Position numbers and translations under genes: made by a program
NCBI GenBank assembly: GCA_007116035.1
Contig: SKJG01000066.1
Coordinates: forward strand, 1 to 64,000
DNA length: 64,000 nucleotides
Source: Thioalkalivibrio sp.
Lineage (GTDB): Bacteria > Pseudomonadota > Gammaproteobacteria > Ectothiorhodospirales > Ectothiorhodospiraceae
Reading direction: 5' to 3'
Part shown: piece by piece, positions 21,040-29,982 of the stretch
How the letters are laid out: each line of letters opens with the position of its first letter
Numbering within the stretch: position 1 is the first letter of the stretch
The notes under the pieces: generated by a model
Told to the model about the DNA's origin: nothing
The model's input: the letters and a program-made list of their open reading frames with translations, nothing else
Databases searched by the model: none

Positions 21040-22032
21040 ATGACCACTCAATTCAGAGACCTTCCCTGGCGACACACGCCCGACGACAGCCCACGCCGTA
21101 TCGGCGTCGAGATCGAGATGGCCGGAGTCGCACTCGATGTGATGGCCGAGGCCGTCCGGGACGAGTTCGGGGGCCGGATCTCGTCGGAGGGACCCTTTGT
21201 CACGCACGTCCGCGATACAGAATTCGGGGATTTCGAGGTCGAGCTGGATGCCCGCGTACTCAAGGACAGGGGCTACCGAGAGCACCTGAAACGGCTCGGG
21301 ATCGAACTGGCCGCCGAGGACAGCGCAGCACTGGATCGCTGGCTCGCCGACGCTGCCGGCCGGCTGGTCCCGCACGAAATCGTCGCCCCGCCGGTGCCGC
21401 TTGAGATCCTGCCACGCATCGACCGGGTGCGGGCCGCGCTGCAGAAGAAAGGCGCCCGCGGAACCGAGTCCTCGCTGCTGTACGCCTTCGGCCTGCAGTT
21501 GAACATCGAGGCCCACAGCCTCGAAGCCGACTGGCTGACGTCCATCCTCAAGGCCTTCGTACTGCTCTACGAAGCCCTGGTCAAGGCCGGCAACATCGAT
21601 TTTTCGCGCCAACTCTCCCCTTACATCAAGCCCTTTCCGGGCAGCTACGTGCGCCATGTGCTGCAGCCCGGCTACCGCCCCACCATCACGGAACTGATCG
21701 ATGACTACCTCGAACACAACCCGACGCGTAATCGGCCCCTGGACATGCTGCCTCTGTTTGCCGAGATCGACCGGGAACGCGTGATGGCGGCACCGGTGGA
21801 ACGCAACCTGATCAAGCCTCGCCCGGCCCTGCACTACCGCCTGCCGAACTGCGAGATCGACGACCCCGACTGGACCCTCGCGCGGCCCTTCAATGGCTGG
21901 GCCGAGGTGGAACACCTGGCTGCGGATCCGGAGCGCCTGGCGGCAGCGGGCTCGGAATACCTGCAGCGGCCGGCCCAGGCCTGGGGGCAACTCGCCGACG
22001 AATGGGCAAAGCGCATCCGTGACTGGTTCTGA
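21040..22032 (+). CDS. Amidoligase family protein (amidoligase_2-like)
   Basis: RRIGVEIEMAGVALDVMAEAVRDEFGG...DTEFGDFEVELDARVLK...SLLYAFGLQLNIEAHSLEADWLTSILKAFVLLYEAL; COOH-NH2 ligase pattern. Confidence 0.82.
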   Translation: MTTQFRDLPWRHTPDDSPRRIGVEIEMAGVALDVMAEAVRDEFGGRISSEGPFVTHVRDTEFGDFEVELDARVLKDRGYREHLKRLGIELAAEDSAALDRWLADAAGRLVPHEIVAPPVPLEILPRIDRVRAALQKKGARGTESSLLYAFGLQLNIEAHSLEADWLTSILKAFVLLYEALVKAGNIDFSRQLSPYIKPFPGSYVRHVLQPGYRPTITELIDDYLEHNPTRNRPLDMLPLFAEIDRERVMAAPVERNLIKPRPALHYRLPNCEIDDPDWTLARPFNGWAEVEHLAADPERLAAAGSEYLQRPAQAWGQLADEWAKRIRDWF

Positions 22033-22864
22033 ACGGCACGAGGCCAACGATGCGGTGGATCCGGCGGCCTTCAAGCCCCGGCGCCCGCTGGTGGCCATCA
22101 CCGGTCCGGACCGCGGAGGATGGCTGGCGTGGTTCTTCACCGCACTGGCCGTGCGTCGCGCGGGTGGCCGTGCCCTCCGTATCCGCCCGGCCCAGCCCTG
22201 CCACCACTGCCGATTCGATGCCCTGATCGTCGGTGGCGGCGCCGACGTGGACCCCTCGCTGTACGGAGATTTCGAAGGACCCGGCGTCAGCGACATCCAG
22301 GCAGCGGAGCGCCGCTGGTCCCAGCGGATCTTCGGTTATGCCTTCTACCCCGTCCTCTGGCTGCTGCGACGCATATTCCAGTCGCACGGCGGAACGTTGG
22401 ACAAGGAACGGGACCGTCTGGAAAAGGCCCTGATCAACCGGGCACTGGACGAGCACAAGCCGGTGCTGGGCATCTGCCGCGGCATGCAACTGATCAATGT
22501 CGTGCTGGGCGGTACCCTGAACCGCAATCTCGATGGCTTCTACGTGGAGATTCCACAGGCCCGCAGCCTGCTGCCGGTGAAACACGTCACCCTGAAACCG
22601 GGCACCCGGCTGGCGCGCGTCTTCGATCGCGACGACCTGTGGGTGAACGCCCTGCACGACCAGGCCGTGAACAAGCTGGGAAAGGGACTGCGGGTGGCTG
22701 CCTGCGAGGCCACCGGCGTCATTCAGGCCATCGAGGGCGTGCAGGGCTGGAGCGTCGGTGTGCAGTGGCATCCCGAGTACCTGCCGCAGAAGGAGACCCA
22801 ACAACGCCTCTTTCAGGCCCTGGTCCGGACGGCAGCCGAGGGCATCGAGGAAGAGCGGGCCTGA
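22019..22864 (+). CDS. Class-I glutamine amidotransferase-like / gamma-glutamyl hydrolase (peptidase C26-like)
   Basis: DALIVGGGADVDPSLYGD...HKPVLGICRGMQLINVVLGGTL...WSVGVQWHPEYLP; GTG start overlapping the amidoligase gene by 14 bp. Confidence 0.88.
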   Translation: MTGSERHEANDAVDPAAFKPRRPLVAITGPDRGGWLAWFFTALAVRRAGGRALRIRPAQPCHHCRFDALIVGGGADVDPSLYGDFEGPGVSDIQAAERRWSQRIFGYAFYPVLWLLRRIFQSHGGTLDKERDRLEKALINRALDEHKPVLGICRGMQLINVVLGGTLNRNLDGFYVEIPQARSLLPVKHVTLKPGTRLARVFDRDDLWVNALHDQAVNKLGKGLRVAACEATGVIQAIEGVQGWSVGVQWHPEYLPQKETQQRLFQALVRTAAEGIEEERA

Positions 22865-23509
22865 TCAGGCCTCCGCGGGATAAGGGACCGCCAACCCGCC
22901 CAGACCGCAATAGCCCCCGGGATTCTTCGCCAGGTACTGCTGGTGATACTCCTCGGCGAAGAAAAACGCCTCGAGCAATGCGATCTCGGTGGTAACCGGG
23001 CCGCGCCCGGCACTGCGCAGGGCCGTTGCGAAGCGCTCGCGACTCGCCTCCGCGACCGGCACATGCTCGGGGACCGACACATAGATCCCGGACCGGTACT
23101 GGGTTCCAGCATCGTTACCCTGGCGCATGCCCTGGGTCGGGTCGTGCCCCTCCCAGAAAACCTTGAGCAGGGTCTCGACCGAAACCGCTTCAGGGTCGAA
23201 CACCACCCGCACGATTTCATTGTGCCCCGTCAACCCGGAACACACTTCCCGGTACGTCGGGTTCGGAGTATGCCCCGCTCCGTACCCGACCGCCGTGGTG
23301 TACACGCCCGGCGACATCCAGAACAGCCGCTCCGCCCCCCAGAAACATCCCATCCCGAAGTGGATCGTCTGCATCCCCTCCGGATACGGCGGCGCCAGGG
23401 GCGCATCGAGGACCGAATGGCGCGCCGGGACCGGCATCGCGGCGTCACGGCCGGGCAGGGCCTCGGAGGGGTCGGGCATACGGGTCTTGTGCATGGCGGC
23501 GAACAGCAT
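22865..23509 (-). CDS. msrA: Peptide methionine sulfoxide reductase MsrA
   Basis: [58 protein letters not shown]. Confidence 0.96.
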   Translation of the reverse strand: MLFAAMHKTRMPDPSEALPGRDAAMPVPARHSVLDAPLAPPYPEGMQTIHFGMGCFWGAERLFWMSPGVYTTAVGYGAGHTPNPTYREVCSGLTGHNEIVRVVFDPEAVSVETLLKVFWEGHDPTQGMRQGNDAGTQYRSGIYVSVPEHVPVAEASRERFATALRSAGRGPVTTEIALLEAFFFAEEYHQQYLAKNPGGYCGLGGLAVPYPAEA

Positions 23510-23519
23510 CGATGTTTCC

Positions 23520-24671
23520 TCAGGGTTTCGTGGCCGGTTCGATGCGCAGCAGCTCCCCGGGGTCGTGATCGGTCAGCACGTAGATCAGGCCGTCGCGCAC
23601 GCGCACGTCGCGGATCCGACTGCCCCAGGCCTCCAGCATGCGGACTTCGGACACGACCTCGTTGTCGGCATCGAAGCTTAGACGGGCCAGGTGACGGTGC
23701 GCCAATGCCCCGACCAGAAGGTCGCCTTCCCAATCCGGGAAGGCGTCGCCCCGATAGAAGGCCATCCCGGAGGGCGCGATCGAGGGGGTCCAGTCGTACA
23801 GCGGCTGCTCCATGCCCTCCTTTTCGCGGATGCCGTCGCCGATCGGCGCGCCGGAATAGTCGATGCCGTGGCTGATCACGGGCCAGCCGTAGTTCAGCCC
23901 GGCCTCGATGATATTGATCTCGTCGCCGCCGCGCGGGCCGTGCTCGTGCTCCCAGAGCGCGCCGGTCTGCGGATGCAGGGCCATGCCCTGGGGATTGCGC
24001 ACCCCGTAGGCGAAAATCTCCGGGAGCACGTCGCCGCGCCCGACGAAGGGGTTGTCTTCGGGGACCCGCCCGTCGTCGTGCAGGCGCACGATCGTTCCGG
24101 CATGGTCATCGAGACGCTGGGCACGCGGCATGTCGCCGCGGTCGCCGACGGACACGAACACGTAGCCATCGCGGTCGAAAACGATGCGGCTGCCGAAATG
24201 ACGGCCACCCCGGCTCGCGGGCTGCGCCGTGAACAGCACCTCGACGTCGTGGAGGCGATCGTCCACGAAGCGGGCCCGCGCCAGCCGGGTGGTGACGCCG
24301 TTGTCCACCGATGCCGCATAGGTGTAATACAGCCAGCGGTTCTGCTCGAAGTCCGGGTGCAGGGCCAGGTCCAGCAGCCCGCCCTGCCCGGTCGCGGTGA
24401 TCGCGGGCAGGCCAGGCACGGGATCCGGCTGCAGCGCCTCGTCCCGGAAGATCCGCAGCCGGCCCGGGCGTTCGCTGATCAGGATGCTGTCATCGGGCAG
24501 GAAAGCGATGGCCCAGGGATGCGCCAGATCACTGGTCATCGAGACGACTCGGTAGTCTTCCGAGGCGGCGGATGGCCCGCTGGTCTCTCCGGCACAGGCG
24601 CCGACCGTCAGCAGGAACAGAAGCAGGGCAGTGCGCAGCGGCAGCTGGGCGGGACGGAGCAATGGCAGCAG
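23520..24671 (-). CDS. PQQ-dependent sugar dehydrogenase-like lipoprotein
   Basis: Lipobox [33 protein letters not shown]...[22 protein letters not shown]...[28 protein letters not shown]. Confidence 0.92.
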   Translation of the reverse strand: MLPLLRPAQLPLRTALLLFLLTVGACAGETSGPSAASEDYRVVSMTSDLAHPWAIAFLPDDSILISERPGRLRIFRDEALQPDPVPGLPAITATGQGGLLDLALHPDFEQNRWLYYTYAASVDNGVTTRLARARFVDDRLHDVEVLFTAQPASRGGRHFGSRIVFDRDGYVFVSVGDRGDMPRAQRLDDHAGTIVRLHDDGRVPEDNPFVGRGDVLPEIFAYGVRNPQGMALHPQTGALWEHEHGPRGGDEINIIEAGLNYGWPVISHGIDYSGAPIGDGIREKEGMEQPLYDWTPSIAPSGMAFYRGDAFPDWEGDLLVGALAHRHLARLSFDADNEVVSEVRMLEAWGSRIRDVRVRDGLIYVLTDHDPGELLRIEPATKP

Positions 24672-24738
24672 CATGTTTCCCCCAGGATTTTCGAGCCAAT
24701 GCAGCATTTGTCCGTCGGGAAGGCCGCCGGGTTCCGCG

Positions 24739-25752
24739 TCAGCGGCTTACTGGTGCGTCCGGCATACCCCTGCGGCCACAGTCGCGCGCGATGGCGCGAA
24801 CCGCGGCCACCAACGCCTCGGCCGCACCGGCGCGCAGGCGGGCGCGCAGGTGTTCGACAAGGTCGGTCTGGCGCGTTTGCAGATCCCGCGCCAGTGACAT
24901 CAGGCCGGCGCGCTCGTCCTGCTGCCGCGCGAGTTCGAGTTCCGGGGCGTCGAACGGCAGGGTCAGGGACAACTCGATCAGCTTGCGCAGACGCGCCGCG
25001 CCCGCCTCCTCGGAAGCCTCGGCCAGTTCCTTGCCAAACACCTGCAGGTCATGGATCTCGCCGAGCAGTTCCTGCAGCACCTTGAGCGCAACGACCTGCT
25101 CCGCCGCCTGCGGGAACGCGAGGGTCAACGGTTCGAGCAGGTAACGCAGGCGCTTGCCGCTGATGCGCGCCATGTGCAGCGGCTCCTCGGAACTGTCGAC
25201 CAGGATCTGCGCGCAGCGCAGCGAGAAATCACCGCTGGCCTCCAGCAGCAGGCCGGCAGTGACCTCGGCAAAAACGGGTTCCGTCCCTTCGCTCCGGGTC
25301 TTGAGCCGCGCGCGCAGGGGCTTGTGCACCAGCCGGAACCGCTCCGCCAGCGAAGCACACAGTTCCTCGTATTCCGACTCCAGGCGCCGTTCCAGGCGTT
25401 CCTGCAGCCAATCGAAGCCAGGCTGGTGATGCGGCTTGGGATCGGCTCTACGCTGCGCCAGCCGAGTCAGCTGCACCTCCGTATCCCGGGCTGCGCCGGT
25501 CGCCGCGACCACGGCCTTCAGGCGCCGCCGCAGCTTCGGCGTGACGACGTCAGCGAGGTAGGGCCGATACGCCGTCTCGATACTGCGGGCACGCCGCATG
25601 GCGACCCGGAACTGGTGCACCGCCTCGGGATCGTGCAGCGTCGCCAACAGGGATTCGGCCACGGCGAGGCGCCTGCGCATCAGACGACGCGCCACCTGCC
25701 CCACCGGCCGGTGCAGATCGGACGGCTTGATCGTCAGGACCTTGGCTACCAT
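24739..25752 (-). CDS. CHAD domain protein
   Basis: His-rich helical motifs: DPEAVHQFRVAMRRARSIETAYRPYL...EEPLHMARISGKRLRYLLEPL...VLQELLGEIHDLQVF. Confidence 0.9.
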   Translation of the reverse strand: MVAKVLTIKPSDLHRPVGQVARRLMRRRLAVAESLLATLHDPEAVHQFRVAMRRARSIETAYRPYLADVVTPKLRRRLKAVVAATGAARDTEVQLTRLAQRRADPKPHHQPGFDWLQERLERRLESEYEELCASLAERFRLVHKPLRARLKTRSEGTEPVFAEVTAGLLLEASGDFSLRCAQILVDSSEEPLHMARISGKRLRYLLEPLTLAFPQAAEQVVALKVLQELLGEIHDLQVFGKELAEASEEAGAARLRKLIELSLTLPFDAPELELARQQDERAGLMSLARDLQTRQTDLVEHLRARLRAGAAEALVAAVRAIARDCGRRGMPDAPVSR

Positions 25753-25821
25753 CCTGTTACGGTAATACGGCCATTGTTACCGTTTCCACCTCGCCCGCCA
25801 GTGGTCGCTGTGTTCGACCCA

Positions 25822-26796
25822 TTAGTCGGTGGACTTCACTGGGTATGGGTGCGGCCCTCCACCCGGGCGCGTCCGGAACATGCGCATGGTCCAGAGGTAC
25901 TGGGCAGGGGTCTCACGGATCGACGCTTCGATCGCCTCGTTCATGGCCACCGCATCCGCGTGCGCTTCGCCAGCGGGGAAGCCCTCCAGCGGCGGCCAGA
26001 GCTTCAGCACGTACTGGTCCACCGCGTCATCGTAATAGGCGAAGCTGGGCAATACGGCCGCACCCGTCAGACGCGCCAGGCGTCCCAGGGCCGTCAGGGT
26101 CGCTTTCGGCACACCGAAGAAATCGGCGAAGACTGCACCCTCGGCACCGAGGTCCTCGTCCGGCAGGTAATAGAAGAAGCGCCCCTTGCGGATCTGGCGA
26201 ATCGCGGGGCGCAGACCCTGCGAACGAGTGAAGATATCGCCAGAGTAGCGGGTCCGGGAACGGTGATTGATCCATTCCACGACCGGGTTGCGCATCGGCT
26301 TCGCGAACGACACCCCATCGTGCAACTGGCTCATGCGCAGGCCGCCGTGATCCAGCGCGACGGAATGGGGTGCCAGCACGATGACCGGGATCCCGCGAGC
26401 GTACAGGCGCTGAAAGTGTTCCTCCCCAATCATCCGGATACGTGCGGCGTGCGTCTTCGGCGAACCGAACCACAGCATTCCGTAGTCCAGCAGGCTGCGG
26501 GCGGCATATCGATAATGCTCACGCAGCAGGCGCTGCCGCTGCGCCTCGCTCCATTCCGGGAAACACCAGGACAGGTTGATCTGTGCGATGCGCCGGCGCT
26601 TGGCGGAGCCGAGGCGCATCAGCAAGGCCAGCAGGGCCGCGGGGCCGCGCAGGACCGGACGCGGCAGCGCATGCAGCAGCCACACCAGGCCCAGCCCCAG
26701 CCAGGTGCCCCAGAAACGGGGGGCGAAGTGCGCGCGAGTCAGGGGCGCCCGGTAGGCATCATCCGCGGCCGCAGCCACCTCGTCAGTGCGGTTCAT
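25822..26796 (-). CDS. LpxL/HtrB-type lipid A acyltransferase
   Basis: GIPVIVLAPHSVALDHGGLRMSQ; HxxxxD acyltransferase motif and LpxL-like length. Confidence 0.9.
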   Translation of the reverse strand: MNRTDEVAAAADDAYRAPLTRAHFAPRFWGTWLGLGLVWLLHALPRPVLRGPAALLALLMRLGSAKRRRIAQINLSWCFPEWSEAQRQRLLREHYRYAARSLLDYGMLWFGSPKTHAARIRMIGEEHFQRLYARGIPVIVLAPHSVALDHGGLRMSQLHDGVSFAKPMRNPVVEWINHRSRTRYSGDIFTRSQGLRPAIRQIRKGRFFYYLPDEDLGAEGAVFADFFGVPKATLTALGRLARLTGAAVLPSFAYYDDAVDQYVLKLWPPLEGFPAGEAHADAVAMNEAIEASIRETPAQYLWTMRMFRTRPGGGPHPYPVKSTD

Positions 26797-27173
26797 GGCT
26801 GACTGGAAGGCGGTTCCATCTGCTTCCGGGCCCTCCGAGCGAAGACCTCCATCTCCTTGGCCGCCTGAAGATCGCCCTTTTCGCGGGCCACGGCGATCCC
26901 CCGTTCACAGGCCTGCAGCGCGCGCGCCGGTTCCCCGATGGCCAGCAACTGCCTGGACAGCAGTTTCCACGCGGCCGAGTAGGACGGGTCCTGCGCCACC
27001 GCGTGCTCGAGGTGGGCCACGGCCTCCTCGCTCCTGCCTGCGGCGACCAGGGCATTGCCCAGAGAAAGGCGCAGCATCGGCGAGTCCTGGCCACCTGCGA
27101 GCATGGCTTCGAACCGCGCAATCATGTCCGCCATTTCGGTGACTCCGTTTTGTCCCTGCGCGGAGATTAGCAC
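26793..27173 (-). CDS. Tetratricopeptide repeat protein
   Basis: PMLRLSLGNALVAAGRSEEAVAHLEHAVAQDPSYSAAWKLLSRQLLAIGEPARALQACERG. Confidence 0.75.
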   Translation of the reverse strand: MLISAQGQNGVTEMADMIARFEAMLAGGQDSPMLRLSLGNALVAAGRSEEAVAHLEHAVAQDPSYSAAWKLLSRQLLAIGEPARALQACERGIAVAREKGDLQAAKEMEVFARRARKQMEPPSSQP

Positions 27174-27221
27174 AGCCCGACGGGTGCTCTGGAAGCCGTT
27201 CGGGCAGCCCCCCCACGGCGC

Positions 27222-28601
27222 TCAGAAGAAGCTCGCCCGCGGCTGGAACAGCCGCTGCACCGCCTTCACCCGGTCACGGTCGGTCAGGAACAGGATCGCG
27301 TGGTCGTCGGCCTGGATCACGGTATCGTGATGCGGGATGATCACCTCGCGGTCGCGCACGATGGCCCCGATGCTGGCGCCCTTGGGCAGACTCAGATGGT
27401 CGATCCGACGACCCACCACCCGCGAGCTCCCGGCATCCCCATGGACGATGGTCTCGATGGCTTCCGCGGCGCCGCGGCGCAGACTGTGCACGGTGGCGGT
27501 GCCACCCTCGCGGACCCGGGCCAGCAGCACCCCGATCGTGGCCTGCTGGGGGGACAGGGCGATATCGATGGCGCTGTCCTGCATCAGATCCACGTACCCC
27601 GGCCGGTTGATCAGCGCCATGACCTTGCGCACGCCCCGGCGCTTCGCCAGCATGCCCGAGAAGATATTGGCCTGGTCGTCGTTGGTGACCGCGCAGAACA
27701 CATCCATGTCGCCGATGCCGGCACGGTCCAGGAAACGATCGTCGGAGCCGTCGCCAACCAGCACCTCGGTGCCTGCGGGCAACTTCTGCCGGAGGTAGTC
27801 CGCGCGTTGCGGGTCGTGCTCGATGATCCTGACTTCGTAACGCCCGGTCAGGGCCTCCGCCAGGCGCCGACCGATATTGCCGCCGCCGCCGATCAGGATC
27901 CGCTTGTAGGGCTTCTCCAGCCGCCGCAGCTCCGACATGACGGCGCGGATGTTCTTCTTGGCCGCGACGAAGAAGACCTCGTCCTCGGCCTCGATCACGG
28001 TGTGCCCGTCCGGAGCAATGGGGTGGTTGCGACGGAAGATGGCGGCGACGCGGGTCTGAATACCCGGCATGTCGGTACGGATATTGCGCAACTCGTGCCC
28101 GACCAGCGGCCCGCCGTAGTAGGCCCTGACGCCAACCAGCGAAACCAGCCCGTCGGCGAAGTCCAGCACCTGGAGCGCGCCCGGATGCTCGACCAGTCGC
28201 TGGATCTGGCTGGTCACAATGGCCTCCGGCGAGATCAGCAGGTCCACCGGAACCGCATCCGGCGCAAAGAGCTTCGGGTTTTCGTGGTAGCTGCGCTCAC
28301 GAACCCGCGCGATCTTGGTACCGATGCCGAACAGCGTGGATCCGACCTGGCAGGCAAGCATGTTCACTTCGTCCGAATCGGTGACCGCGATCAGCATCTC
28401 GGCGTCCCGGGCCCCCGCCGACTCCAGCACGCCGGGATGGCAACCGAAGCCGTTGATGGTACGGATGTCCAGATGGCTCTCGATCGCCTCGAGGCAGTCG
28501 CTGCGGGTGTCGATCACGGTGACGTTGTGACCGTCGCCGCTCAGTGCCTCGGCGAGGGACTGCCCGACCTGGCCAGCGCCCACGATGACGATCCGCTTCA
28601 T
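27222..28601 (-). CDS. trkA: Trk potassium uptake system regulatory protein
   Basis: MKRIVIVGAGQVGQSLAEALSGDGHNVTVIDTRSDCLEAIESHLDIRTINGFG; duplicated RCK domains. Confidence 0.95.
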   Translation of the reverse strand: MKRIVIVGAGQVGQSLAEALSGDGHNVTVIDTRSDCLEAIESHLDIRTINGFGCHPGVLESAGARDAEMLIAVTDSDEVNMLACQVGSTLFGIGTKIARVRERSYHENPKLFAPDAVPVDLLISPEAIVTSQIQRLVEHPGALQVLDFADGLVSLVGVRAYYGGPLVGHELRNIRTDMPGIQTRVAAIFRRNHPIAPDGHTVIEAEDEVFFVAAKKNIRAVMSELRRLEKPYKRILIGGGGNIGRRLAEALTGRYEVRIIEHDPQRADYLRQKLPAGTEVLVGDGSDDRFLDRAGIGDMDVFCAVTNDDQANIFSGMLAKRRGVRKVMALINRPGYVDLMQDSAIDIALSPQQATIGVLLARVREGGTATVHSLRRGAAEAIETIVHGDAGSSRVVGRRIDHLSLPKGASIGAIVRDREVIIPHHDTVIQADDHAILFLTDRDRVKAVQRLFQPRASFF

Positions 28602-28605
28602 CCCA

Positions 28606-29982
28606 CTAGGCTTCCGTCTTGAGTTTCTTCGGATCGATGCCCAGCGTCTTGAACTTGCGGTAGAGATGGGTGCGCTCGAGGCCGACACGCTCCGCAAGCC
28701 GGGTCATGTTGCCCTCGCTGCGCTCGAGTTGATGGATCAGGTACTGCCGCTCGAACTGCTCGCGCGCCTCGCGCAGCGGAAGGTCCGGGAACAGGCTCGC
28801 CTCGTCCAGCTCGGCCTCGTGCAGCGTCTGGCCCGACAGCGTGCGCTCGACCTCGTCGCTGGTGACCTCGTCGCCGGAACCGAGAATCATCAGCCGCTGC
28901 ACGAAGTTGCGCAGCTCGCGGACATTCCCGGGCCAATGGTAACGGCGCAGCCGGTCCAGGGCCCCCGCCTGGAAACGGCGCGCCGGGAGGCCTTCCTGCT
29001 GATGCAGATGCATCATGTGATAGTCGAGCAGGGTCGGAATGTCCTCCGGATGCTCCCGAAGGGGCGGGATCTTCAGCGGCAGCACGTTCAGCCGGTAGTA
29101 GAGGTCCTCGCGGAAGCGCCCTTCGCTGACGGCCTCGGCGAGGTCGTCCTTGGTGGCGGCGATGACGCGGACGTTCACTGCGATGGGGTGATTGCCGCCG
29201 ATCCGGGTAATGCGCTGGGTATCCAGGGCATGCAGCAGGCGGCCCTGGGTCTGCAGATCCATCTCCGCGACCTCGTCGAGGAACAGCAGGCCGCCGGCCG
29301 CCTGCTCCAACAGGCCGAACCGGATCCGGTCGCCCTGCTCGGTGCCGAACAGTTCGGCGATGGATTCCTCTCCCGTCAGCGAGCCGACCGCGACGATGAT
29401 GAATGGATTGTCCCGCCGGGCACTGCGCGCATGCAGGTAGCGCGCGAAAGTCTGTTTGCCCACGCCGGCCTCGCCCGAGATCAGTACCCAGGTATCGTGC
29501 TGTGCCATGCGCTGCACCTGGTCACGCAGGTTCTGCATCACCGGGCTGTTCCCGACCGGGTCGGCGGTCGCGGCACCGTGACGGCGCAGACCCTGGTTTT
29601 CCCGCTGCAGGCGGTCCGATGCCAGCGCGTTGCTCAGGGTGATGGTCAGCTTGTCGATGGAGAGGGGCTTCTCGATGAAGTCGTAGGCGCCGAGCCTTGT
29701 GGCATCGACCGCGGTTTCGACGTTGCCATGCCCCGACATCATCACCACCGGACAGGGCAGTCCATCCTCGTCGCTCCATTCCTTCAACAGGCTGACGCCG
29801 TCGCCATCCGGCATCCAGACATCGAGCAGGATCAGATCGGGGCGGCGGCTGCGGCGCGCCGCCTTGGCCTCCGCAACCGAACCGGCCAGCGCAACCTCGT
29901 ACCCCTCGTCCTCGAGCACATCGCGCAACAGCATGCGGATGTCCGGCTCGTCGTCCACCACCAATACGTAAGGTCCGCTCAT
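28606..29982 (-). CDS. ntrX: NtrX-type sigma-54 response regulator
   Basis: Receiver plus AAA+ plus Fis-type HTH; downstream of an NtrY-like kinase. The canonical GAFTGA stretch is absent (around VGSLTGEESIAELFG). Confidence 0.88.
   Translation of the reverse strand: MSGPYVLVVDDEPDIRMLLRDVLEDEGYEVALAGSVAEAKAARRSRRPDLILLDVWMPDGDGVSLLKEWSDEDGLPCPVVMMSGHGNVETAVDATRLGAYDFIEKPLSIDKLTITLSNALASDRLQRENQGLRRHGAATADPVGNSPVMQNLRDQVQRMAQHDTWVLISGEAGVGKQTFARYLHARSARRDNPFIIVAVGSLTGEESIAELFGTEQGDRIRFGLLEQAAGGLLFLDEVAEMDLQTQGRLLHALDTQRITRIGGNHPIAVNVRVIAATKDDLAEAVSEGRFREDLYYRLNVLPLKIPPLREHPEDIPTLLDYHMMHLHQQEGLPARRFQAGALDRLRRYHWPGNVRELRNFVQRLMILGSGDEVTSDEVERTLSGQTLHEAELDEASLFPDLPLREAREQFERQYLIHQLERSEGNMTRLAERVGLERTHLYRKFKTLGIDPKKLKTEA

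Noticed and set aside
25051-26802. 583-aa plus-strand ORF
   Set aside because: Antisense to the CHAD and LpxL-like genes; shadow composition.
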